NCBI GenBank assembly: GCA_910577495.1
Contig: CAJTML010000030.1
Coordinates: 1-18,470 of the forward strand
Direction: 5' to 3'
DNA length: 18,470 bases
From: an uncultured Eggerthellaceae bacterium
GTDB lineage: Bacteria > Actinomycetota > Coriobacteriia > Coriobacteriales > Eggerthellaceae
The translations under genes and the position numbers were made by a program. The notes under the pieces were generated by a model that searched no databases, had not been told where the DNA came from, and saw only the letters and a program-made list of their open reading frames with translations. Below, piece by piece: positions 7,958 to 14,977 of the stretch; within the stretch, counting starts at the first letter, position 1, and each line of letters begins with the position of its first letter.

Positions 7958-8860
7958 ATGGGACATACGCTCGTTCGGTCTGAGACCACGCATCGTGTTC
8001 GTGCGGTTCGTCGTGTGTTGTGGATTGTGCTCTTGCTGAACTTGGCGGTTGCGGCTGCGAAGTTTACCTATGGCGTGATCTCGGGTTCTGCCTCCATGCA
8101 AGCTGACGGTATCCATTCGGTCTTTGATTCGGCTGGTAACGTGGTGGGACTGATTGGTATTGCCCTTGCGGCGCGTCCTGCAGATGAGGGACACCCTTAC
8201 GGGCATGCGAAGTTTGAGACGTATGCCAGCTTAGTTATTGGCGTGCTGCTTTTAGCGGCTGCAGTTGAAGTAGGCGTCTCGGCTGTTCAGAAACTTATTT
8301 CGCAAACATATACGGCAGAAGTGACCATTCTTTCGTTTGTCGTTATGATTGCTACCTTGATCATCAATATCGGTGTGACATGCTACGAGCGCAAGCAGGG
8401 TCGGTTGTTGAAAAGCGAAATCTTGCTGGCAGATGCTTCGCACACCTTATCCGACGCGCTCGTATCTATTGGCGTTATCGTTGGCCTGGTGTTTGTAGCG
8501 CTTGGGTACCCCGTGGCTGACCCGATCATGGCGCTGGTGGTTATGGTGGCCATTTTGGCAACCGCGTTTGATGTCTTTAAGCGCGGACTTTCCACCTTAA
8601 GCGATCATGCGCGCATCCCCGAACAAGATGTGTATGAGGTGGTTATGCGCATTGAAGGCGTGTCGAATGCGCATAAGATTCGTACGCGCGGCACCGAAGA
8701 TGAAGTCTATGTTGACTTGCATGTGTTGGTGGATCCTGCGATGACGGTGTTGAAAGCACATGAGGTTGCTGATGCCGTTGAGGCGGCGCTGCAGACGAAT
8801 TTTGACTCGGTGCGTGATGTTGTTGTGCACATTGAGCCTGATGATGGACATGTAGAGTAG
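7958..8860 (+). CDS. Cation diffusion facilitator family transporter, probably Zn-type (300 aa)
   Basis: Proton-coupled export of divalent metal across the membrane. Hydrophobic segments lie near residues 20-40, 58-72, 90-106, 124-142, 168-182 and 188-203, giving the six-helix CDF fold, then a soluble ferredoxin-like domain of about 90 residues. The metal-site helices read HSVFD (His53, Asp57) in TM2 and HTLSD (His162, Asp166) in TM5. The conserved HPYGHAKFE (79-87) lies between TM2 and TM3. The HxxxD/HxxxD set is the arrangement usual in zinc-transporting CDFs; specificity is inferred. The ATG at 7958 is chosen because GGAGG is 7 nt upstream. Reading open further upstream would run through a terminator and tRNA-Leu. 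No metal-sensor gene is adjacent. Confidence 0.93.
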   Translation: MGHTLVRSETTHRVRAVRRVLWIVLLLNLAVAAAKFTYGVISGSASMQADGIHSVFDSAGNVVGLIGIALAARPADEGHPYGHAKFETYASLVIGVLLLAAAVEVGVSAVQKLISQTYTAEVTILSFVVMIATLIINIGVTCYERKQGRLLKSEILLADASHTLSDALVSIGVIVGLVFVALGYPVADPIMALVVMVAILATAFDVFKRGLSTLSDHARIPEQDVYEVVMRIEGVSNAHKIRTRGTEDEVYVDLHVLVDPAMTVLKAHEVADAVEAALQTNFDSVRDVVVHIEPDDGHVE

Positions 8861-8898
8861 AAATTGGCATAGTTTTTTGAAACTCGTTAAAAAAATGC

Positions 8899-8927
8899 TT
8901 GCATGCCCGTAATGCTTCAGGTATCAT
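8899..8927 (+). promoter_or_regulatory. Promoter of tRNA-Gly(GCC)
   Basis: TTGCAT (8899-8904), a 17-bp spacer and TATCAT (8922-8927), followed 13 bp later by the tRNA 5' end. Confidence 0.7.
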
Positions 8928-8940
8928 ATTTTTTCGCGAC

Positions 8941-9016
8941 GCGGACATGGCTCAGCTGGTAGAGCATCACCTTGCCAAGGTGAGGGTCGCGGGTTCGAAT
9001 CCCGTTGTCCGCTCCA
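8941..9016 (+). tRNA. tRNA-Gly (anticodon GCC, CCA encoded)
   Basis: The acceptor GCGGACA pairs with TGTCCGC (9006-9012). The anticodon stem TCACC/GGTGA encloses the loop TTGCCAA. The GGTTCGAAT T-loop and 3' CCA are present. Confidence 0.97.
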
Positions 9017-9026
9017 TTGTTATTGC

Positions 9027-9053
9027 AAGCCGGTCTTCACGATCGGCTTTTTT
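9027..9053 (+). terminator. Intrinsic terminator after tRNA-Gly
   Basis: AAGCCGGTC (9027-9035) pairs with GATCGGCTT (9041-9049) with one G-U pair and a 5-nt loop. The T-run spans 9048-9053. Confidence 0.9.
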
Positions 9054-9086
9054 GATGTGACAAAGGGTCACATCAAATGTCACATC
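9054..9086 (+). repeat. Inverted plus direct 8-bp repeat in the leader of the TudS-like gene
   Basis: GATGTGAC (9054-9061) is followed after 5 nt by its exact complement GTCACATC (9067-9074), and after 4 more by a second GTCACATC (9079-9086). The first copy can pair with either of the other two but not both. It lies between the terminator and the ribosome site of the next gene, so it is either a protein operator or a two-state RNA element. Function is inferred only. Confidence 0.6.
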
Positions 9087-9106
9087 ACGCGGCGAAAGGT
9101 GCACAT

Positions 9107-9649
9107 ATGGCTACCATTGCGGTGAGCGCTTGTTTGCTTGGCGAGCCATGTCGCTGGGATGGCGCGTCGAAACCGCATGCTGGCGTGTTGGCGCTAGCGG
9201 CACAAGCCGGCGTTCAGGTGATTCCGATCTGTCCCGAGGTTGCAGGCGGCCTGCCGACGCCTCGAGCCGCATCTGAGATCCAGCACTCGCGACGTGTTAT
9301 CACCAGTGAGGGTGCGGATGTTACCGAGGAATTTGCGCTTGGAGCAGAGCGGTGTTTGCAGCAGCTTGAAGATGAACATGTTGCGTTTGCGGTCTTGAAA
9401 GAGGGGAGCCCGTCGTGCGGCTCTACGCGCATCTACGATGGTACCTTTTCGGGGGTTCGCATTGATGGCGAAGGGGTAGCTGCTCAGCTGTTCCGCCAAC
9501 ATCATATTCTGGTAATAAGCGAGGAGCGCTTCCAGGAACTTTATGATGTTTATTTGGCCAAAATGGCTGATGACGCAAACGGCCAGCCTGCGTGTTGGGA
9601 TGCTGAGGAGTTTGCATTGTGGGTTCAAAATAACGCACAAATTGACTAA
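9107..9649 (+). CDS. TudS/DUF523 family protein, probable [4Fe-4S] thiouracil desulfidase-like (180 aa)
   Basis: Family hallmarks are clear: VSACLLGEPCRWDGASK at the N-terminus (Cys9, Cys15), CPEVAGGLPTPR (Cys42), and LKEGSPSCGSTRIYDGTFSG (Cys104). In characterised TudS proteins, cysteines at the positions of the N-terminal pair and the SPSCG motif hold a catalytic [4Fe-4S] cluster that removes sulfur from thiouracil. That activity is family knowledge, and DUF523 members may have other substrates. Start ATG 9107 is preferred, with GAAAGG about 7 nt upstream. An in-frame ATG at 9077 lies inside the 8-bp repeats with no ribosome site. It is followed by a 93-aa gene and an M42 peptidase gene on the same strand. 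Confidence 0.88.
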   Translation: MATIAVSACLLGEPCRWDGASKPHAGVLALAAQAGVQVIPICPEVAGGLPTPRAASEIQHSRRVITSEGADVTEEFALGAERCLQQLEDEHVAFAVLKEGSPSCGSTRIYDGTFSGVRIDGEGVAAQLFRQHHILVISEERFQELYDVYLAKMADDANGQPACWDAEEFALWVQNNAQID

Positions 9650-9709
9650 ACTGTACTGAGTAAAATTGCACGTTTTGATGCGGAAAACAAATGGTAGAGA
9701 AGGGATAGC

Positions 9710-9991
9710 ATGCAAACTTACGTGGCGCATTATCGGTCTCCAGCGGCGTCGGATGCGCGTGGGTTGGGGCTTTTTGAGTTCGAAAGCGATGCGCGCGCGC
9801 GCTCGAAGGCCAATATCCACGATGCGCGATTGAAGATGCTTGAGTTGTTTGGGAAAGATGCTGTGTCGTGGTCAATTGAGAAGGTGGAAAAGAAAAAGGC
9901 TTCGCAGGCTGAGGTAGACGGCCAGATGAAGCTTGATTTTCGCCCTCCGAAGCCCGAGCGCAAGCGTGCTGTTCGTAAAGAATATTGGTAG
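9710..9991 (+). CDS. Protein of unknown function, basic C-terminus (93 aa)
   Basis: I do not recognise this family. GAAGGGA just upstream of the ATG and a 6-nt gap to the M42 peptidase gene support a real coding gene. The first half (about 1-55) looks like a small alpha/beta domain (QTYVAHYRSPAAS, GLGLFEFESDARARSKAN, a predicted helix DARLKMLELFGKDA, and a strand VSWSIEKVE). The last third is charged, rich in Lys and Arg, and ends KPERKRAVRKEYW. There is no signal peptide, membrane segment or Cys. The basic tail could bind nucleic acid or an acidic partner. This is inference only. Confidence 0.75.
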   Translation: MQTYVAHYRSPAASDARGLGLFEFESDARARSKANIHDARLKMLELFGKDAVSWSIEKVEKKKASQAEVDGQMKLDFRPPKPERKRAVRKEYW

Positions 9992-9997
9992 GTCAAC

Positions 9998-11074
9998 ATG
10001 AAGAAACCTGAAGTGAAATACTTAAAGAAGCTGTTAGAGACTCCGTCAGCAACGGGCAGCGAAGAAAGTGTTGCGGAGCTGGTGCGTGAGCGATTGGCGC
10101 TAGTTGCAACCGAGATTCAGACTGATGTTATGGGGTCGGTGCATGCTCGCCTTGAGGGTAAGTCGGGCGGTCCGTCTCTCATGCTGTCAGCACATATGGA
10201 CGAAATTGGCCTCATGGTCACCTATATTTCTGATGATGGCTATTTGTCGGTTGCGGCGGTTGGCGGCGTTGATGCTGCAATTCTGCCGGGTATGCGCGTG
10301 GATGTGCATGCAAGCGAATCAGAAAAGCCACTGCGCGGTGTGGTCGGAAGAAAGCCGATTCACCTGATTAAGGCTGATGAGCGCACCACGGTAACGCCAA
10401 TGGATCAGTTGGTTATTGATCTTGGCATGAAGCCAAAGCAGGTTAAGAAGCTCGTGCGCGTAGGAGATGTCATTACGTTTGCGGTCGGTTTTGAGCGCTT
10501 TGGTAACGATATGGCTGTGTCGCGTGCATTTGATGACAAGTGCGGTGTGTGGATTATCTCTCGCGTGCTGGAAAAGTTGGCTGAAGCTGGTGGCGCGCCA
10601 GGAGACTTTATCGCGGCTTGCACGGTGCAAGAAGAGATTGGCGTTCGCGGCGCTACGACCTCGGCTTATAGTGTGAGGCCTGATGTGGCAGTTGCTTTCG
10701 ACGTGACGCACGCCACGGATTATCCCGGTATTTCGCAGTCGAAGTTCGGCAAGATCGTGTGTGGTCAAGGTCCAGTTATCGCACGCGGTCCTAATATTAA
10801 TCACGAGGTCTTTGCGCGCCTGGTTGCTGCAGCTGAGGCTGAGGGAATTCCGTACCAGGTTGAAGCTGAGCCGTCCGTGACAGGAACTGATGCACGTGCA
10901 CTGCAGATTACGCGCGGAGGCATTCCGACTGGTTTGGTTTCGGTGCCGCTTCGCTATATGCATACGCCCACTGAAGTGGTGTGCCTGAAGGACTTAGATG
11001 CAACGGTTAAGTTGCTGGTTCGCTTTGCGCAGGATTTAGAGAGCGATGCGTGCTTTGTGCCTGGTGTTGCATAG
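9998..11074 (+). CDS. M42 family metallo-aminopeptidase (358 aa)
   Basis: Cytosolic di-metal aminopeptidase of the M42 family (glutamyl aminopeptidase/tetrahedral aminopeptidase, often misnamed endoglucanase CelM), which trims N-terminal residues from peptides. Metal-site and catalytic segments are complete: SAHMDEIG with His66 and Asp68, RAFDDKCG with Asp179-Asp180, QEEIGVRG with Glu212-Glu213, FDVTHATD with Asp235, and RYMHTPTE with His322. The length is normal. Start ATG 9998 is 6 nt after the previous stop, with only a weak TAGGT upstream, so translation may depend on coupling. The exact N-terminal specificity cannot be called. smpB follows 21 nt later. Confidence 0.94.
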   Translation: MKKPEVKYLKKLLETPSATGSEESVAELVRERLALVATEIQTDVMGSVHARLEGKSGGPSLMLSAHMDEIGLMVTYISDDGYLSVAAVGGVDAAILPGMRVDVHASESEKPLRGVVGRKPIHLIKADERTTVTPMDQLVIDLGMKPKQVKKLVRVGDVITFAVGFERFGNDMAVSRAFDDKCGVWIISRVLEKLAEAGGAPGDFIAACTVQEEIGVRGATTSAYSVRPDVAVAFDVTHATDYPGISQSKFGKIVCGQGPVIARGPNINHEVFARLVAAAEAEGIPYQVEAEPSVTGTDARALQITRGGIPTGLVSVPLRYMHTPTEVVCLKDLDATVKLLVRFAQDLESDACFVPGVA

Positions 11075-11095
11075 TTATGACAAGGAAGTATTGCA

Positions 11096-11560
11096 ATGAA
11101 ACGCGCTAAAGAATCCATCGCACAAAACAAAAAAGCATTTCATGAATATGAAATTCTGGAAACCTTCGAGGCTGGCATTGTGCTGACCGGAACTGAGGTG
11201 CGTTCATTGCGTGAGAATCACTGTCAAATGACGGATTGTTTTGCGCTGATTCGCAATGGCGAAGTATGGCTCAACAACGTCCATATTGCGCCGTATTCGC
11301 ATGGCAACATTGCCAATCCTGATCCTGATAGGAAGCGAAAGCTGTTGCTGCACAAACGGCAGATTCGCAAGCTTTCTGAACAGGTGAAAGAGAAGGGCTA
11401 TGCGCTCGTGCCCTTGAAGATGTATTTCAATGAGGACGGGCGCGTGAAAGTTGAAATTGCGCTTGCCCGCGGTAAGAAGCTCTATGACAAGCGTGCCTCA
11501 ATGGCAGCTCGTGATTCAAAACGCGAAGTTGAGCGCGCGCTTAAAGAGCGCAGTAGATAA
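11096..11560 (+). CDS. smpB: SsrA-binding protein SmpB (154 aa)
   Basis: Binds tmRNA and places it in the A site of stalled ribosomes for trans-translation. Typical motifs are QNKKAFHEYEILETFEAGIV, then LTGTEVRSLRENHC, NVHIAPYSHGN, KLLLHKRQIRKL and a basic C-terminal tail starting at KKLYDKR. AAGGAAG (11082-11088) is 7 nt upstream of the ATG. The tmRNA gene lies just downstream on the opposite strand, so both components are encoded convergently. Confidence 0.98.
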   Translation: MKRAKESIAQNKKAFHEYEILETFEAGIVLTGTEVRSLRENHCQMTDCFALIRNGEVWLNNVHIAPYSHGNIANPDPDRKRKLLLHKRQIRKLSEQVKEKGYALVPLKMYFNEDGRVKVEIALARGKKLYDKRASMAARDSKREVERALKERSR

Positions 11561-11576
11561 AGCAAATCTGGCATAT

Positions 11577-11618
11577 GCAAAAAGAAGCCCGATGACTTAA
11601 AACCGCAGGTCATCGGGC
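11577..11618 (-). terminator. Terminator of ssrA (may also serve smpB)
   Basis: A perfect 10-bp stem GCCCGATGAC/GTCATCGGGC (11587-11596 with 11609-11618) is followed on the minus strand by TTCTTTTT. It lies 10 nt beyond the tmRNA 3' end. Read from smpB, the same hairpin lacks a T-run. Confidence 0.88.
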
Positions 11619-11628
11619 GAATTTGTAA

Positions 11629-11998
11629 TGGTGGAGGCGCGGAGAATCGAACTCCGGTCCATACTATATCATCCTTGAGGCACCTACAAGCTTAGTCTAT
11701 GGTCAAAGTTTAAGAAAGGTTTGGTCCATAAACAAACGAAACCTAACCGAGTCAGTTCAATCTTTATCTAAACCATACTGGCTACGTGTTTAGATGCATT
11801 CCCCTAAAATGACACCGCACTTGAGTCGGGGACTTCTCAAGATTGGCGGCCAGGCGCAATTAAGCAGCCATGGCGAGCGCCGGAGCGCTCTGAGTGTTAT
11901 TTTTGCCAATTAAATTGACTTTACCCCTGTTTAACGTGGCGAGGAGACCACGACCTGCTCCTCAATTCAAACATACCATGTCGAAACCAGTCGCCCCC
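11629..11998 (-). ncRNA. ssrA: tmRNA (one-piece, about 370 nt)
   Basis: The 5' end GGGGGCGACTGGTTTCGACA (from 11998) is the classic tmRNA start. The 3' end carries GGTTCGATTCTCC, then the acceptor partner strand and CCA (11631-11629). The ends form a 7-bp acceptor with one G-U pair. The order is that of an unpermuted one-piece tmRNA, and the tag frame lies about 90 nt from the 5' end. tmRNA rescues stalled ribosomes with SmpB, whose gene is the convergent neighbour. Confidence 0.97.
11860..11907 (-). other. tmRNA tag reading frame, GKNNTQSAPALAMAA and stop
   Basis: Reading back from the TAA at 11862-11860 gives GKNNTQSAPALAMAA, with GGC (11907-11905) as the probable resume codon. An A is at the -4 position, as seen in other tmRNAs. 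The exact resume codon is inferred. The tag ends in AMAA rather than the common ALAA. Confidence 0.75.
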
Positions 11999-12055
11999 GA
12001 ATAGGAACACTGATCCACCATTGTCAATGTGCGCTGCCGAAAAGGCAGGAGAGAC

Positions 12056-12084
12056 ATACTAACAGCCTCCTCAATGAGATGCAA
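12056..12084 (-). promoter_or_regulatory. Promoter of ssrA
   Basis: Minus strand TTGCAT (12084-12079), a 17-bp spacer and TAGTAT (12061-12056). Predicted transcription from about 12049 gives a roughly 50-nt 5' leader to be removed, presumably by RNase P. The -35 abuts the terminator-like hairpin of the upstream gene. Confidence 0.7.
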
Positions 12085-12107
12085 GCGCGGAGTTTATTTC
12101 TCCGCGC
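12085..12107 (-). terminator. Terminator-like hairpin after the acidic protein gene
   Basis: A perfect 8-bp stem GCGCGGAG/CTCCGCGC with a 7-nt loop starts 6 nt after the stop codon. Only TT follows, so intrinsic termination may be weak. It separates the acidic-protein gene from the ssrA promoter. Confidence 0.6.
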
Positions 12108-12113
12108 CCAACA

Positions 12114-12851
12114 CTACTTTTTCTTAAGGAATGAAAAGTCCAACGCGCCTTTGATGTCGTCAAAAGCATCTTTGAGTTCGGCTGCTACTGCCACACCATC
12201 TTTGTAGATTGCGTTCATGTCAGAGGTGGCCGCAGCAACGCCTTCTTTGGTGATGCCTAAATCAAACTCGTTGTCATCATCGTCGTCTTCGTCAAGGATT
12301 TCATCCTCATCTTCAACGTAGTAATACTCAACTTCTTCGCCATCTTCGAGAAGCACAAACCCAATCTCTTCGTCATCTTTGTTAACGATATAGCGAACGA
12401 TGTCATCATCATTGAGTTCCAGCTCAACAACTTCAAAGCCATAGTCGTTATCTGAAGGTTCAACGAGGGTTACTTCTTCAGATTCTTCAGCAAGGTCATC
12501 AACGTCGTAGTCATCCATGACGCCCTCGTTGGGAAGATCATCAAGTGAGGTGTCGTCACCATCAGGGTCAACGACATGGTATCCCTCTTCGGAAAGATAC
12601 ATTCCCGTATCATCCATAATGGTTTCCTCAATCAAGTCCGATGCCGTGGGATCCACCTCTTCGCCCTCGTAGCCGCTGTTTGACTCAAACGTGCGGTACG
12701 CGTGCTCAAGATCGGTTGTGAGATCGGTGGGATCCATGACCTCATCATCAAGATAAGACTCAACGTCTTCAAGTTCAGTTTCTTCGTCAATTTGTTCAGC
12801 GTCGGTTTCTGCCCCAGACTCTAAGTCTGCAAGCTCGTCTTCTAGGCTCAT
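12114..12851 (-). CDS. Hyperacidic protein of unknown function (245 aa)
   Basis: The ATG at 12851 has a near-perfect AAGGAGG upstream. I do not recognise the family. By my count 90 of 245 residues are Asp or Glu against about 10 Lys/Arg, giving a net charge near -80. The first 150 or so residues contain almost no basic residue and look disordered. Residues about 136-175 (YGFEVVELELNDDD, VRYIVNKDDEEIGFVLLED) alternate like beta-strands and may fold. An acidic run (DEDDDDDNEFD) follows. The last 45 residues look like an amphipathic helix ending in FLKKK. There is no signal peptide, membrane segment or Cys. It could be a chaperone-like, nucleic-acid-mimic or metal-buffering protein; none is supported. 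It is transcribed toward ssrA. Confidence 0.85.
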   Translation of the reverse strand: MSLEDELADLESGAETDAEQIDEETELEDVESYLDDEVMDPTDLTTDLEHAYRTFESNSGYEGEEVDPTASDLIEETIMDDTGMYLSEEGYHVVDPDGDDTSLDDLPNEGVMDDYDVDDLAEESEEVTLVEPSDNDYGFEVVELELNDDDIVRYIVNKDDEEIGFVLLEDGEEVEYYYVEDEDEILDEDDDDDNEFDLGITKEGVAAATSDMNAIYKDGVAVAAELKDAFDDIKGALDFSFLKKK

Positions 12852-13225
12852 ATGCGGCCTCCTTGTTTGTCTCTTGGCGCGAAACGCGTCGCTCATACAT
12901 ACGTCTATAATCATAGAGCACTTGGCGAATAGATGAGGTTACAGGTTGTCCAAAAATACCCTACAAACGGCGAAGTAGTCAGCTGGCTTTTGGCAACCCC
13001 ATACGCCTTGTAGCGCGGTTTTTGCCGGCTCAGCCCTGAGGTTATTGGCAGGAGATTCCGCGGCTTTTCAGATGGTGGCAGCCTCGAACTGCTCGCAGAT
13101 TTATCGTGGAGATTTATAACAATTGTTACCTTTCGGGGCGCCTATCCGTATTGTAGACGCTGGACCGTTTTTCGAACGAACCGCAACTGATACAATGGAA
13201 AGACGATTCGTTTTTGAGAGAGAAC
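12852..13225. other. Divergent intergenic region (acidic gene / L,D-transpeptidase)
   Basis: This 374-bp region holds the control sequences of two divergent genes. For the minus strand there is a TTGTAGGGTATT element (12966-12955) and a TATGAT near 12917. For the plus strand there is TACAAT at 13191. The middle (about 13020-13110) has small GC-rich inverted repeats but matches no RNA family that I recognise. No coding frame is convincing. Confidence 0.45.
13191..13196 (+). promoter_or_regulatory. Candidate -10 of the L,D-transpeptidase gene
   Basis: TACAAT sits 30 bp before the start codon, giving a leader of about 23 nt. The -35 region is only T-rich (TTTTTC). Confidence 0.4.
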
Positions 13226-14911
13226 ATGGATAAGAAGAAGAAAATGAGCTCACGTGGCCGCCACGCAGCGGGTTCACGTTCACATAACGCAAGTAAAAAA
13301 AGCACGTCAGCATATGATCTTCCTGCAAAGGCAACCGAAGAGACCGAGCAGCTTGAGCCAGTAGCTACCCCCGAAAACGAGGTGGATGCTGCGCCTGTGT
13401 CGGTTAGCTCTGAGCCTGCACGTGAGGGCGCTTTTACCCCTGCGCTGACAACGCCTGTTCGCCAGATTGATATGTCAAATGCGAAGCGTCATGGAAGAAA
13501 GCATGGGGCGGTAAAGATTTTAGCCATCACCTTAGGCGTGTTGCTCGTGTTGGCGGTAGCTGCTTATTCAGGTGTGGCAATTTATTTTACTGATCGCTTC
13601 ATGCCGCAAACCAAAATTGGCAACTTGGATGTCTCGCTTATGACTGCTGATGAGGCACAAGAAGCCATTGAGCAATCTATTGCAGGATATGAGCTTACTA
13701 TCACTGGAGATGGATTTGACCTGGAGCTGACTGCCTCTGATGCAGGTTTGGCCATTGATGCGGAGGCGGTTGTACGCGCAGCGCTTTCGCACGAAAACCC
13801 GTGGGATTGGCCAAATGAGCTGCAAAAAGCTCATGACGAAACAGGTGCGCTGGTAACCACCTACAATAACTCTGGTTTGGGTGATGTTATCAGAGCTGCG
13901 GTAGAGGAGTTTAACGCCAATGCAGAGCAGCCAACCAACGCCTCCATAGGTTACGATGCAACGACGCACTCATTTGTGGTTCGCTCGGAAAAGCCCGGCA
14001 CGGCACTTGATCCTGATGCGGTCATTCGCGTTGCCGACGAGGCTATCATTGCACTTTCTTCTCAAGCGAAGCTGAGCGAAGCAGACCTCTTGCAACCGGA
14101 GGTAACCTCCTCAGACCAGCGTCTTGCTGATGCTGCAGCACAAGCGAACACTATGATTATGGCTGATTTGCAGCTTGATATGGATGGTATTGAGGTAGGG
14201 CAGATTAATGCTGATCTGCTGTCTCAGTGGATCACGATTGACGAGAATTTGCAGGCAACCCTTGATACCGAAAAGTTGACCGAATGGGTCAATAAATTGG
14301 TGGAAGATTGCTCAACCGTTGGCACGCAACGCACCTATAAGCGCCCCGATGGCAAAGAGTGCACCGTTGATGGTGGCATTTATGGTTGGGAAGTAGATGG
14401 CGAAGCGCTCCAGACGATGGTGCGCGAAGCGGTGGATAATGGCGCTGTTGAAACCATTGCCGTGCCTACGTTGTCCGAGGGTGATGCCTACACCGCTCCT
14501 GGTGAGCAAGACTGGGGCAAGCGCTATCTGGATATTGATCTGACCGAACAATATGTCCGCCTCTATGACGACGAGGGTAAGCTTGTATGGGAGTCAGATT
14601 GTGTCTCTGGTGAGCCGGATGGCGAACATGACACGTCAACAGGTGTTTTTTGGCTCAATCGCAAAGCTAGCCCCTCAAAGCTCATTGGTTACGAAGGCGA
14701 CAAACGCATTTACGAGACCGAAGTGCGCTACTGGATGCCCTTTGACGGCAATGCAATCGGCTTGCATGATGCTGATTGGCAGAGTGAATTTGGTGGCGAA
14801 CGTTTCAAAGAAGGCTTTGGTAGTCACGGCTGCGTAAACTTACCTGTTGATAAGGCCAAAGAGCTCTATGACCTCATTGAAGAGGGCGACGTTGTCGTGA
14901 GCCACTGGTAG
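13226..14911 (+). CDS. Membrane-anchored L,D-transpeptidase with YkuD domain (561 aa)
   Basis: Makes 3-3 peptidoglycan crosslinks or attaches proteins to the wall from outside the membrane. A basic, Ser/Pro/Glu-rich cytoplasmic tail of about 95 residues precedes one membrane helix (about 98-121, type II anchor). Residues about 130-400 resemble the putative peptidoglycan-binding repeats often seen before YkuD (KIGNLDVSLMTADEAQEAIE; later VDGGIYGWEVDGEAL). The catalytic domain fills the last 130 residues: YLDIDLTEQYVRLY, GLHDADW with His514, and GSHGCVNL with His534 and nucleophile Cys536. Start ATG 13226 follows GAGAGAG; an in-frame TTG at 13214 is less likely. The long phosphorylatable-looking N-terminal tail is a noteworthy feature of actinobacterial wall enzymes. 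Confidence 0.93.
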   Translation: MDKKKKMSSRGRHAAGSRSHNASKKSTSAYDLPAKATEETEQLEPVATPENEVDAAPVSVSSEPAREGAFTPALTTPVRQIDMSNAKRHGRKHGAVKILAITLGVLLVLAVAAYSGVAIYFTDRFMPQTKIGNLDVSLMTADEAQEAIEQSIAGYELTITGDGFDLELTASDAGLAIDAEAVVRAALSHENPWDWPNELQKAHDETGALVTTYNNSGLGDVIRAAVEEFNANAEQPTNASIGYDATTHSFVVRSEKPGTALDPDAVIRVADEAIIALSSQAKLSEADLLQPEVTSSDQRLADAAAQANTMIMADLQLDMDGIEVGQINADLLSQWITIDENLQATLDTEKLTEWVNKLVEDCSTVGTQRTYKRPDGKECTVDGGIYGWEVDGEALQTMVREAVDNGAVETIAVPTLSEGDAYTAPGEQDWGKRYLDIDLTEQYVRLYDDEGKLVWESDCVSGEPDGEHDTSTGVFWLNRKASPSKLIGYEGDKRIYETEVRYWMPFDGNAIGLHDADWQSEFGGERFKEGFGSHGCVNLPVDKAKELYDLIEEGDVVVSHW

Positions 14912-14977
14912 GCCGTAGATTAGTGGGCGAAAGCAAAAGCGCTTAGTTGTCTCAGCTATCGCTTGTTTGTCATGCTG

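Noticed and set aside
9057..9073. CRP-like site TGTGA-N7-TCACA
   Set aside because: The spacer is 7 rather than 6 and the arms belong to a longer GATGTGAC/GTCACATC dyad with a third copy.
11999..12027. TTGACA (12027-12022) with TATTC as the ssrA promoter
   Set aside because: The -10 would touch the mature tmRNA 5' end and start transcription inside it; the TTGCAT/TAGTAT pair further upstream fits better.
13020..13115. Possible structured RNA or riboswitch upstream of the transpeptidase gene
   Set aside because: Several short GC-rich inverted repeats, but no match to a riboswitch core that I know and no single long pairing.
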